From contig JAAEYY010000001.1 in the NCBI GenBank assembly GCA_018223105.1, forward strand, positions 102,671 to 166,670: 64,000 nt of DNA. Reading direction: 5' to 3'. Shown here in pieces: positions 51,752 to 60,021 of the stretch. Source of the stretch: a bacterium (GTDB lineage Bacteria > Bacteroidota > Bacteroidia > NS11-12g > UBA9320). Within the stretch, counting starts at the first letter, position 1, and each line of letters starts with the position of its first letter. The notes below the pieces were generated by a model. It was not told the DNA's origin and made no database searches. It saw nothing but the letters and a program-made list of their open reading frames with translations. Made by a program: the position numbers and the translations under genes.

Positions 51752-54109
51752 CTATCTTACATTTATTAATTTCTTCTCAAGAACAGTATGAATTCGTTCA
51801 TACAGTAAATCTCCTTTCACCGGTTTGGTGAGATAATCATCCGCACCGAGCTTAAGGACTTGTTTTTTGGTTTGTTCTGTAATGTCTGCGGTTAAAGCGA
51901 TAATTGGGATATTGATTAGGTCTATGCCAACTTCGCCGCTTCTGATAGCAGCAGTAGCTTCAAAGCCGTCCATTACCGGCATTTGAAGGTCCATCAGAAC
52001 AATGTCGAATTCTTTTTCTTTCAGGATGTCTAATCCTTCTTTTCCGTTATTGGCTATTTCAATGCTGGTATTATCCCATTGTTCAATCAACATTTTTAAG
52101 ACCATTTGATTCATTTCATTGTCTTCCACATAAAGCACTCTTAAGGGATGATCCATTGGGTCAGCACTTACTTTTTGATCCTCTTTATGTACGCCTTTAA
52201 TGAATTTATAATCTAAATCTACTTCGCAGATTACACCGCCTTTTGGCTTATTTCTGATGGAGATGTTGCCATTTTGAAGGTCGACAAAAGTTTTAGCCAG
52301 ATATAAGCCCAGTCCTAATCCTCCAAATTCACGTTTGTCCATGAAGGATTTCTTGGTGAAGGATTCATAAATGGTGGCCATTTTATCATCGCTGATCCCC
52401 GTTCCGGTATCTGCGATGTTAAAATTGAGGCTGGTAATCTTGGCTTTAGTTTTAGCTGTGACTTCAAAATTGATTACCCCACTCTCAGTAAATTTCACAG
52501 CATTGTCTAGAAGATTGCCGAGAATCTGACGTAGTTTTTCTTCGTCGCCTTCAAGTTCCTGAGGTAGTTCTCCTTTGATCTCATGATTGAAAAACAAGCC
52601 TTTGATTTGCGCTTTTTCTCTAAATTCTTCGGCCAGATCATCTATGATGGGTTTAGGATTGAATCGGCTGATTTGCAATTCCTGATTTCCTTTCTCAATC
52701 TCAGTGAAATTTAGAATGTCGTTAATCAAGCTCAATAAATTTTCCGAAGATCCTTGAATAAGTTCAAGCTTTCTTTTTGCCTCTTTATCTTCCTCTCTAT
52801 GCTTCAAAGAAGAGGTAACTCCCATGATTAGGTTTAGTGGAGTTCTAAGCTCGTGACTAATGTTAGAAAGGAAAGAGGATTTCATCTCATTGGCATCCTT
52901 TGCTCTTTGCAGGGCGAGTTTCTGATTCTCTTCGTTTTGCATTCTCAGAAACTTGATACGATTTGCCATCGAAATCGAAAGGAAAATTACCTCTAAACCT
53001 GTCCCGAATTTGGGTCCGTTTTCAGAGAAGAAGGAATGAGGAATGGAGTTGAAATTATTGAGAATGAAAACCACGAAACCCATGGCTAAAAAGCTGATAC
53101 CAAATTTGAAGTAATTATCTACCGGCACTTTTTTTATTCCCAGGTGAATCACTGAAGTGATTAATAATAATAAGATGATGAGGCCTATTCCGTTGGCAGC
53201 AGGGTATCCTATGGGCAAGTATTGAGGAATTAGTAGTAGCGCACCGAAGTTGATCGCCAGAACTATATAAATCACATTAAATGTTTTCTTCATGTAGGGC
53301 AGTTTCTCTTTCATGTTAAGGAAGAATTCTCCGTACTTACCCAAGAAGAAGGCCGCGATAAAGGCCATAATCAGAACCATTCTATCATTCAACCATGAAG
53401 CATCCGGTGTAATGTATTGATGAGCAAAGCCGTCAATAGCAAACTGCATTAAAGCGATAAAGAATACGTACAAACTATAATAGAGGAAAGTACGGTCTTT
53501 CATCCCGAAGGAGAAAAACAGATATAAAATTCCAGCCAGTAAAAGAATACCATAAAACAAACCGTAGAAGATTTGTTCGTCGTAGGTAGCTTTAATTAAA
53601 CTCTGTGTGTTATGAAGAATTACCGGTACTTGCAGAGACTCTCCATCACTTTTCATCTCAACATGTGCCATTGCTGTTTCACCGGCATCAAGGCTAAATT
53701 GAAATATTGATTTTCTATGGGGAACTGCTTTTTGTTCAAATGGAATAGCATCTCCATTAAATTGAATTTCAATACTTTGATCCGCACGCTGCAGATACAG
53801 ATTTACCGAATCAATAATGGGTCGAGCTGTTTCTAAGAAGAAGGTCTGTTGTTCTTTACTCTTGTTATGAATTGGAACCTTCAGCCAGTAGTATTCTTGG
53901 GTGAATCCAATATCGCCCAGCGTATTGAGCTTCACATAGTCTAAATTGGCAGTTCCGCTAATCACATCCGTGTAGGAATACGCTTTGTTGCCTGCAAAAG
54001 CGAGCTCAGCATGATCTCGTAAAGATTTTGAATCAGTAATGGATGCTTGCAATCCGGACGCACAGAAAAGTAACGCCAAAAGAAGAAAAGCCTTTAAATT
54101 GGTAGTCAT
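51752..54109 (-). CDS. 7TMR-DISM hybrid sensor histidine kinase
   Basis: A 785-residue hybrid kinase. A signal peptide (about 1-22) precedes a periplasmic 7TMR-DISM extracellular domain (about 25-165, beta jelly-roll, probably ligand-binding), then seven membrane helices (about 175-390), a short coiled coil, HisKA with phosphoacceptor His419 (ISHELRTPLN), HATPase (about 520-650, DTGTGIS and GGLGLGLYLAK) and a C-terminal receiver domain (about 665-785) with Asp707 in VLMDLQMPVMDG. The longer ORF (to 54232) adds 41 residues of unlikely character, so ATG 54109, giving a proper signal peptide, is used. An output partner is not adjacent. Confidence 0.93.
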   Translation of the reverse strand: MTTNLKAFLLLALLFCASGLQASITDSKSLRDHAELAFAGNKAYSYTDVISGTANLDYVKLNTLGDIGFTQEYYWLKVPIHNKSKEQQTFFLETARPIIDSVNLYLQRADQSIEIQFNGDAIPFEQKAVPHRKSIFQFSLDAGETAMAHVEMKSDGESLQVPVILHNTQSLIKATYDEQIFYGLFYGILLLAGILYLFFSFGMKDRTFLYYSLYVFFIALMQFAIDGFAHQYITPDASWLNDRMVLIMAFIAAFFLGKYGEFFLNMKEKLPYMKKTFNVIYIVLAINFGALLLIPQYLPIGYPAANGIGLIILLLLITSVIHLGIKKVPVDNYFKFGISFLAMGFVVFILNNFNSIPHSFFSENGPKFGTGLEVIFLSISMANRIKFLRMQNEENQKLALQRAKDANEMKSSFLSNISHELRTPLNLIMGVTSSLKHREEDKEAKRKLELIQGSSENLLSLINDILNFTEIEKGNQELQISRFNPKPIIDDLAEEFREKAQIKGLFFNHEIKGELPQELEGDEEKLRQILGNLLDNAVKFTESGVINFEVTAKTKAKITSLNFNIADTGTGISDDKMATIYESFTKKSFMDKREFGGLGLGLYLAKTFVDLQNGNISIRNKPKGGVICEVDLDYKFIKGVHKEDQKVSADPMDHPLRVLYVEDNEMNQMVLKMLIEQWDNTSIEIANNGKEGLDILKEKEFDIVLMDLQMPVMDGFEATAAIRSGEVGIDLINIPIIALTADITEQTKKQVLKLGADDYLTKPVKGDLLYERIHTVLEKKLINVR

Positions 54110-54172
54110 AGCAGTAGTAGTTAGTAAAAAGTGTGGTTCGCAGTGGTTAAGTGCTTTATTATGAACCGAATT

Positions 54173-54180
54173 CAAAAATA
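54173..54180 (-). promoter_or_regulatory. -7 box TATTTTTG of the hybrid kinase
   Basis: Perfect TAnnTTTG match on the minus strand 63 nt upstream of ATG 54109. It lies inside the longer ORF and so supports the shorter start. Confidence 0.6.
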
Positions 54181-54424
54181 ATACATACTCCTTGCTATAC
54201 CAAATTCTCTCTTTGGTAAGGTTAGTAAACATAGCATTAAAGTTTTTGGATAAGGCCTGTAACTTATCCGTACCAGTTGGTTACGATAATTTGGTGGTCT
54301 TGTATCTCTAAAATGGTGATTTCTTGAGCTCGCAAGCAAAGAACAAGGTGTAGTAACCTGATTATCAGCATTTAATGCTTTGTTTTTTTTGAGGGTATTA
54401 TGAGTCAGTTAAGTGCTGTATCCT

Positions 54425-54432
54425 TATCTTTG
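54425..54432 (+). promoter_or_regulatory. -7 box TATCTTTG of aspS
   Basis: Perfect TAnnTTTG match 16 nt before the ATG at 54449. It sits downstream of the alternative ATG at 54413, so that start is excluded. Confidence 0.7.
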
Positions 54433-54448
54433 CCGCCTTATTTTTATC

Positions 54449-56182
54449 ATGTACAGAACTCATACTTCAGGCGAATTAAGAATATCTCATGTTGGACAAG
54501 AAGTTAGCCTTAGCGGCTGGGTGCAACACAGAAGGGATTTTGGTGGAATGACCTTTATCGATCTTCGCGATCGTTACGGAATAACTCAACTTTCCTTTAA
54601 TGAAGAACTCAATGCAGATCTTAATGAAAAAGCGAGAAAACTTGGACGCGAATTTGTGATTCAGGTGAAAGGCGAAGTAATAGAGAGAAGCAATAAAAAT
54701 GAGAATATTCCTACGGGTGATATTGAAATCAAGGTAAATGAGCTAAACATACTCAATGCCTCAAAAGTTCCTCCTTTCACTATTGAAGAGGAAACTGATG
54801 GGGGAGAAGAGCTTCGATTGAAATATCGTTACTTGGATTTGCGCAGAAAGCCTGTGCAGGAAAAAATTGTACTTCGACACCTTTTAAATAAAACGGTTAG
54901 AAACTACCTAGACGCTCAAGGATTTATCGATGTAGAAACACCATATCTAATAAAATCAACGCCGGAAGGTGCACGAGATTTTGTGGTGCCTTCTCGCTTA
55001 AACGATGGTGAGTTTTATGCATTACCACAGTCTCCTCAAACTTTTAAGCAATTGTTAATGGTAAGCGGTTTGGATAAATACTATCAAATCGTAAAATGCT
55101 TCAGAGACGAAGATTTTAGAGCAGATCGTCAGCCCGAATTTACTCAAATCGATTGCGAAATGAGCTTTGTGGAACGAAAGGATGTTCTCAATACTTTCGA
55201 AGGCCTTATCCGTAAAGTATTTATGGAGGTTAAAGGAATAGATCTAGGCGAAATTCCGGTGTTAAGCTATGATGAGGCCATGCGGAGATTTGGTTCTGAT
55301 AAGCCCGATATGCGTTTCGGAATGGAATTCAACGATATTTCAGATGTGGCACAGGGCAAAGGCTTTGGAGTATTTGACTCTGCGGAATCTGTAATTGCTA
55401 TTAATGTCAGCGGCGGTAATAGCTTCACTAGAAAAGAGCTAGATGGTTTTACAGACTATGTTAAACGACCACAAATTGGGGCTAAAGGGTTAATCTATTG
55501 TAGAATTAACGAAGATGGGACCTTTAAGTCTTCAGTAGATAAATTCTTTAATCAAGATGATCTTAAGCAATGGGCGACCCAATCTCATGCTCAACCCGGA
55601 GATATACTGTTTGTTTTGAGCGGAGACACAGCTGCTGTTCGAAAACAAATGAATGAGCTTAGATTGCATTTAGGTAATTTGCTCGGACTCAGAAAGCGCG
55701 ATGAATTTAGAGGTGTTTGGGTGGTTGATTTCCCATTACTCGAGCAAGACGAAGAAAGCGGAAGATGGCATGCAATGCACCATCCATTTACTTCGCCGGT
55801 GCTTTCAGACCGAGAATTAATGAAAACAGATCCCGGTGCTGTGAAAGCAAATGCCTATGATCTTGCGATTAACGGAATGGAAGTGGGAGGTGGAAGTATT
55901 CGTATTCACGATAGAGAATTGCAGCAGGAGATGTTTGATCTTCTCGGTTTTACTGCTGAAGAAGCTCAGGCTCAATTTGGTTTCTTGATGAATGCCTTTG
56001 AATACGGCGCTCCTCCGCATGGGGGAATTGCTTTTGGTTTAGATCGATTGGCTGCTATCCTGGCAGGAACGGAATCTATTCGCGATGTAATTGCATTCCC
56101 AAAAAATAACATGGGCCGAGATCTGATGATCGATGCGCCTTCGCCTTTGAACGAAGAGCAGAAAAAAGAATTGGGATTATAA
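54449..56182 (+). CDS. aspS: Aspartyl-tRNA synthetase
   Basis: A 577-residue class IIb synthetase. It has an N-terminal OB-fold anticodon-binding domain (about 1-105, [21 protein letters not shown]), the flipping loop and motif 2 [18 protein letters not shown], the bacterial-type GAD insertion (about 280-415), and motif 3 [13 protein letters not shown]. Whether it discriminates tRNA-Asn cannot be read by eye. The ORF's first ATG (54413) precedes the promoter box and is rejected; ATG 54449 gives the expected [11 protein letters not shown] start. Confidence 0.97.
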   Translation: MYRTHTSGELRISHVGQEVSLSGWVQHRRDFGGMTFIDLRDRYGITQLSFNEELNADLNEKARKLGREFVIQVKGEVIERSNKNENIPTGDIEIKVNELNILNASKVPPFTIEEETDGGEELRLKYRYLDLRRKPVQEKIVLRHLLNKTVRNYLDAQGFIDVETPYLIKSTPEGARDFVVPSRLNDGEFYALPQSPQTFKQLLMVSGLDKYYQIVKCFRDEDFRADRQPEFTQIDCEMSFVERKDVLNTFEGLIRKVFMEVKGIDLGEIPVLSYDEAMRRFGSDKPDMRFGMEFNDISDVAQGKGFGVFDSAESVIAINVSGGNSFTRKELDGFTDYVKRPQIGAKGLIYCRINEDGTFKSSVDKFFNQDDLKQWATQSHAQPGDILFVLSGDTAAVRKQMNELRLHLGNLLGLRKRDEFRGVWVVDFPLLEQDEESGRWHAMHHPFTSPVLSDRELMKTDPGAVKANAYDLAINGMEVGGGSIRIHDRELQQEMFDLLGFTAEEAQAQFGFLMNAFEYGAPPHGGIAFGLDRLAAILAGTESIRDVIAFPKNNMGRDLMIDAPSPLNEEQKKELGL

Positions 56183-56241
56183 TCTTATTTCGTGCAACCC
56201 TTAAAAGAATGTTCTGTATATAAGGGTAACAGTATTGAAAT

Positions 56242-56958
56242 ATGAAAAACATAATCTTAATCAGTTTATCCGTTTTATTTTTTAGCTCTTGCGTAAAAGA
56301 TAGAATTAGAATTAAACCATCTTCTAATATTACAACAGTAGAAACCTCTGCAGGTTCTTTTGACGAGCTACAAGTTGAAGATGCAATGCAGGTGTTTGTG
56401 AGTTTCACAAACGCGAATGAAAGTATCAAAGTAGAAGCAAATGACAACTTACACGAGTTTATTGAAATCAATAACATCGATGGAAGGTTAGAGGTAGGCC
56501 TTGAGCGCGGAGTTAGTATTAGAGGAAACGCCACTTTAAAAGTGCATATTTTCACGAATAATATTCATACTTATGATATTTCAGGAGCGAGCTCGGTTGA
56601 TCTGAGAAGCTTTTGGAGTGGTGAAAATTTAAGAGTGGATGCTTCAGGTGCAAGTTATTTCGAAGGTGCAATTGATGCCACCAACCTTAACTTAGACCTG
56701 AGTGGTGCGTCCAATGCAGATCTTCGAGGGAATGTGCAGAACATGAAAGCAGAGGCGTCCGGTGCAAGTACCATTAGAGACTTCGATCTTGAAGTAGAAG
56801 ATCTAAACCTGGATTTAAGCGGAGCAAGTAATGCTGATCTAACGGTGAATAATTCTATTATTCTGGAAGCCAGCGGAGCAAGCACTTTAAGATACAGAGG
56901 AAACCCGAGTATAGAATCATTAAATCTATCCGGTGCTTCTAATATTAAAAAAGATTAA
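56242..56958 (+). CDS. DUF2807 lipoprotein
   Basis: A 238-residue lipoprotein (lipobox Phe-Ser-Ser-Cys with Cys17) with a DUF2807 (putative auto-transporter adhesin, GIN) domain over about 40-235. The domain is a right-handed beta-helix-like array in which the motif SGAS recurs seven times (for example ISGASSVDLRSF, LDLSGASNADLRG, LEASGASTLRY). It is common in Bacteroidota, of unproven function, often called head GIN domain. It ends with a bidirectional terminator. Confidence 0.9.
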   Translation: MKNIILISLSVLFFSSCVKDRIRIKPSSNITTVETSAGSFDELQVEDAMQVFVSFTNANESIKVEANDNLHEFIEINNIDGRLEVGLERGVSIRGNATLKVHIFTNNIHTYDISGASSVDLRSFWSGENLRVDASGASYFEGAIDATNLNLDLSGASNADLRGNVQNMKAEASGASTIRDFDLEVEDLNLDLSGASNADLTVNNSIILEASGASTLRYRGNPSIESLNLSGASNIKKD

Positions 56959-56980
56959 GAAGTAATTGATTAAAAATAAA

Positions 56981-57008
56981 AAAGGACCCGTCTTGGCGGG
57001 TCCTTTTT
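56981..57008. terminator. Bidirectional terminator
   Basis: AGGACCCG (56983-56990), 6-nt loop, CGGGTCCT (56997-57004). Ts follow on the plus strand, and a T-rich run follows on the minus strand, so it can end both the DUF2807 gene and the convergent gene at 57010. Confidence 0.85.
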
Positions 57009-57009
57009 A

Positions 57010-58509
57010 TTAGTATCCTATTTTACTTATGAAGTAAACTTTTCGCTTTTTCTGCAGAAAGCCTTTGTCATTGTCTTTAATTTTAGCTTGACCGTAATTA
57101 ATAAAATATCGATCGTACCAATATTGATTTGTAGAAAATCCTCTTTTAACCTCTTCACTTTCATCTCCGGTTTCTATCCACTCCCAGTTTCTCTCATTTA
57201 AAGTCTCGCCTTCGTAATCAAAAGCCATGGTAATAATTGAGCCATAGCTCGAGAAAACCATAGAAATCTGAGTTTCTAAATCTTCAGCAACGCTAATAAA
57301 CTTTATAGGTCGCATAGGCTTATAGCTCGGCCACATCTCAAAAATATTATCCCATAATAGATCGCCTTCTTCATTAAATGCTGCTAGCATAGCATGGGTG
57401 TATTGATAACCATCAAAAACCTGACGAGTTCTGGTTACCGTTTGCCCGTTCACTGTAGTGGTATAAGTTTCTGTTCTGTAGGTGGCATAATAAGCCTCAC
57501 CCAAGAATACATACTTGCCATTCTTGTAAATTATTGGATGAGTTTCAATATTATAACTAATTGCAAGTTCTTTGCCTCTTGACGCTTTCCTATCTTGCTT
57601 TTTCTTGAGTTTTTCTACTCTTCTATCGGGCAAATAGTTTAAGAAATTTTCAAGGTCCAAGAAGTTATAAAAGCTGATATCAGACCTTACACCATTCTTT
57701 AATATCCCAAAATAAATCCCTTGAGAAGCTTTACTTGTACCAACACCATAGGTTCCGGTGAATGCGTATTTATCATCTTCTACTTTGGTAATAGTAACAT
57801 CCAGTAAATTATTGTCGATGTTCCGATCTATGCGGGTGTTTAAGGTCCTTTCTCCGTCCGAGTTAAATCGCATCACATGCATTTCGGTCTCTTTTCTCTT
57901 GGCTCCCAGAACAAAAACGAAAAGCTCATCTGCTTCCTCCAGAACCTGGAAATTTTGGATATTGTATTGTTTTAGTTTGAAGTCGTCTAGCTCAATTACA
58001 ATCTTCTTTAAGGCTTCAGATTCCAGGTCTAACTTGTAGATCATTTTTTCCCTTCTTCCTTCTGCCATCATGTAAACAGAGTTGCCTACAACGGCAATGT
58101 CTGTAATCCAATCACTTCGGTCAAACTCGCCTTCAATCGACCTCATTTTCATTGAAGGGATATCGATTTCAAGGATGGAGTAGCTTCCGCTCTTTTTACG
58201 GAAAAGGCAGTAAAATTTATCGTCAGAATGAAAATATTCATCTAGATAAAAACTTACATGCAATTCAAAATTCTCTTCTTCAATGAGTTTTAAAGTGGTA
58301 TCGTACAACTGAAAACGCCAAAGATCTTGCTGATTTTCAGCCTTATCTCTCTTGGTCATTACCAGTACGCCTAAATTTCCGAATGGCACAATATTCTCGT
58401 CGCCATAGCCATCTCTAATTTCAAACTCAATTCGCTCTTCGAGTGTGATTTGTGCACTTCCTTGCAGAACAAATGCCGCTAGAAGCACAATAAATAGTAT
58501 TTTTTTCAT
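57010..58509 (-). CDS. Large secreted protein, unknown function
   Basis: A 499-residue exported protein with a signal peptide (MKKILFIVLLAAFVLQGSA, cleaved before Gln20) and no sorting domain, so it is probably periplasmic or outer-membrane associated. Its body is strand-rich with repeating patterns that could be a beta-propeller (for example YKLDLESEALKKIVIELDD and VYMMAEGRREKMIY). It has only one cysteine. The longer ORF start (58539) lacks a signal peptide, so ATG 58509 is chosen. I do not recognise a family. Confidence 0.8.
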   Translation of the reverse strand: MKKILFIVLLAAFVLQGSAQITLEERIEFEIRDGYGDENIVPFGNLGVLVMTKRDKAENQQDLWRFQLYDTTLKLIEEENFELHVSFYLDEYFHSDDKFYCLFRKKSGSYSILEIDIPSMKMRSIEGEFDRSDWITDIAVVGNSVYMMAEGRREKMIYKLDLESEALKKIVIELDDFKLKQYNIQNFQVLEEADELFVFVLGAKRKETEMHVMRFNSDGERTLNTRIDRNIDNNLLDVTITKVEDDKYAFTGTYGVGTSKASQGIYFGILKNGVRSDISFYNFLDLENFLNYLPDRRVEKLKKKQDRKASRGKELAISYNIETHPIIYKNGKYVFLGEAYYATYRTETYTTTVNGQTVTRTRQVFDGYQYTHAMLAAFNEEGDLLWDNIFEMWPSYKPMRPIKFISVAEDLETQISMVFSSYGSIITMAFDYEGETLNERNWEWIETGDESEEVKRGFSTNQYWYDRYFINYGQAKIKDNDKGFLQKKRKVYFISKIGY

Positions 58510-58578
58510 AGTATGTATTGGGGAAGAGCAGGGGCTCAACCATTGATTAGGGCTGAAAAATACGGATTTTAACTAATT

Positions 58579-59001
58579 CTAACCAAAATACTCAGCGTAT
58601 TGATTCTCAGTTTCGTAGAGTTTAATGGCGTGAAGCTCAACCCCTTCGGGTAAAGTATCCTTTAATTGGTCCCAAATCGCAATGATGATATTTTCAATAC
58701 TGGGGATTACATCATTTAGAAAATCCACATCAATATTAAGGTTGTTATGGTCCAATTTGCTTATGACCTTTTCATCCAGTATTAGTTTCAACCTTTTTAG
58801 GTCCATTACAAACCCGGTATGTTCATCCGGACTCCCTTTTACAGTAACATAAATATCGAAATTATGTCCATGCCAATTATGATTGGCACACTTACCAAAT
58901 ACCTCGAAATTCTTCTCTTCAGACCAAGCCGGATTATACAGTTTATGCGCTGCATTAAAATGCATTTTCCGTGTTACATATACTATCTTTTTCTCGCTCA
59001 T
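58579..59001 (-). CDS. queD: 6-pyruvoyl/6-carboxy-tetrahydropterin synthase family
   Basis: A 140-residue T-fold enzyme that acts on 7,8-dihydroneopterin triphosphate. The zinc ligands are His19 (NAAHKL), His44 and His46 (WHGHNF), and the catalytic Cys is Cys38 (FGKCANHN). The Cys-to-HGH spacing is five residues, as in animal-type PTPS, where E. coli QueD has three. So either a queuosine (QueD) or a pterin (PTPS) role is possible; the symbol follows the usual bacterial annotation. ATG 59001 is chosen because the promoter box 59016-59023 lies upstream of it and inside the longer ORF. Confidence 0.88.
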   Translation of the reverse strand: MSEKKIVYVTRKMHFNAAHKLYNPAWSEEKNFEVFGKCANHNWHGHNFDIYVTVKGSPDEHTGFVMDLKRLKLILDEKVISKLDHNNLNIDVDFLNDVIPSIENIIIAIWDQLKDTLPEGVELHAIKLYETENQYAEYFG

Positions 59002-59015
59002 ACCTTTTGGCGCTA

Positions 59016-59023
59016 CAAATATA
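59016..59023 (-). promoter_or_regulatory. -7 box TATATTTG of the pterin synthase gene
   Basis: Perfect TAnnTTTG match on the minus strand, 14 nt before ATG 59001. It lies just outside the -33 TTG (59029-59031) of the divergent hldD promoter. Confidence 0.65.
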
Positions 59024-59046
59024 CTTTGTTGAATAAGGACATTCAC

Positions 59047-59054
59047 TAAATTTG
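59047..59054 (+). promoter_or_regulatory. -7 box TAAATTTG of hldD
   Basis: Perfect TAnnTTTG match 7 nt before the ATG at 59062, with a TTG at 59029-59031 (15-nt spacing). The leader is very short. Confidence 0.7.
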
Positions 59055-59061
59055 GAGCAAA

Positions 59062-60021
59062 ATGGCAATAGTTGTAACGGGTGCCGCCGGTTTTATCGGC
59101 TCAGCTTTGGTTTCTTACCTCAATTCTAAGGGGCAAACCAATTTGATATTGGTTGATGACTTCACTAAAGATGGAAAATCTGCACGAATAGAACGCTTTC
59201 AGTATATGCAATGTATTGATCGTGAAGATTTTTTGAGCTCATGTAATTTTAGTCAGATTGAATTTGTGTTCCATATTGGAGCTCGAACCGATACAGCTGA
59301 AATGGATGTTGACTTATTCAATAAGCTTAATCTCGACTACTCTAAAGCCATTTGGTTGAGGTGCTCAGAAACGAATACTCCACTTATTTACGCATCCTCT
59401 GCTGCTACATACGGCGATGGTAGCCTTGGATTTGATGACGAAAAAGAAATTGATCAATTACAGCCTTTGAATCCTTACGGACAAAGTAAGCAGGATTTTG
59501 ATCTATGGGTGGAAGAACAAAATGACGAACCTCCCTTTTGGTGCGGTTTGAAATTCTTCAATGTTTTTGGCCCTAATGAATACCATAAAGGCAGAATGGC
59601 TTCTGTTGTTTTTCATGCTTTTAATCAAATCAAAGCTTCGGGGAAGCTTAAACTGTTTAAATCGCATAGAACTGATTATGAAGATGGACAGCAGAAACGC
59701 GATTTTATATACATTAAAGACCTGCTAGATCTAATCTGGTTTTGGTATACGGATAGAACACAGTCGGGCTTATACAATGCGGGGACAGGTAAAGCTCATA
59801 CTTTCTTAGAACTTGCTGGTGCAATATTTGCTGCAATGGATGCTGAAGAAAACATTGAGTTTATTCCTATCCCTGAGGATATTCGAGATAAGTATCAATA
59901 TTTCACCGAAGCAAAAATGGATAAGACGATCAAGGCAGGCTACGAGAAGGGCTTCACACCTTTGAAGGATGCTGTCTCCGATTATGTCCGCAATTACCTC
60001 GTTAAAGGAGCATCATACTGA
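59062..60021 (+). CDS. hldD: ADP-L-glycero-D-manno-heptose 6-epimerase
   Basis: A 319-residue NAD(P)-dependent short-chain epimerase (RfaD/HldD type) that makes the heptose donor for lipopolysaccharide core. Rossmann motif TGAAGFIG lies at 6-13, and the catalytic pair is Tyr139/Lys143 in NPYGQSK; the family landmarks FFNVFGPNEYHKG and RDFIYIKD are present. Other heptose genes are not in the window. Its TGA overlaps CTG, the probable start of the next gene (CTGA), so the kinase is likely translated in coupling. Confidence 0.93.
   Translation: MAIVVTGAAGFIGSALVSYLNSKGQTNLILVDDFTKDGKSARIERFQYMQCIDREDFLSSCNFSQIEFVFHIGARTDTAEMDVDLFNKLNLDYSKAIWLRCSETNTPLIYASSAATYGDGSLGFDDEKEIDQLQPLNPYGQSKQDFDLWVEEQNDEPPFWCGLKFFNVFGPNEYHKGRMASVVFHAFNQIKASGKLKLFKSHRTDYEDGQQKRDFIYIKDLLDLIWFWYTDRTQSGLYNAGTGKAHTFLELAGAIFAAMDAEENIEFIPIPEDIRDKYQYFTEAKMDKTIKAGYEKGFTPLKDAVSDYVRNYLVKGASY

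Larger units (their letters stand above)
54110..54448. other. 339-nt divergent promoter region between the hybrid kinase and aspS
   Basis: It holds the kinase promoter (minus, 54173-54180) with a leader of about 60 nt, and the aspS promoter (54425-54432). The middle (about 54240-54400) has no ORF. It contains a weak GTAAC...GTTAC inverted repeat near 54259-54288 that I cannot assign to any known site. Confidence 0.5.

Noticed and set aside
54413..54448. Longer N-terminus of aspartyl-tRNA synthetase
   Set aside because: The promoter box lies inside it, and the normal start [11 protein letters not shown] is at 54449.
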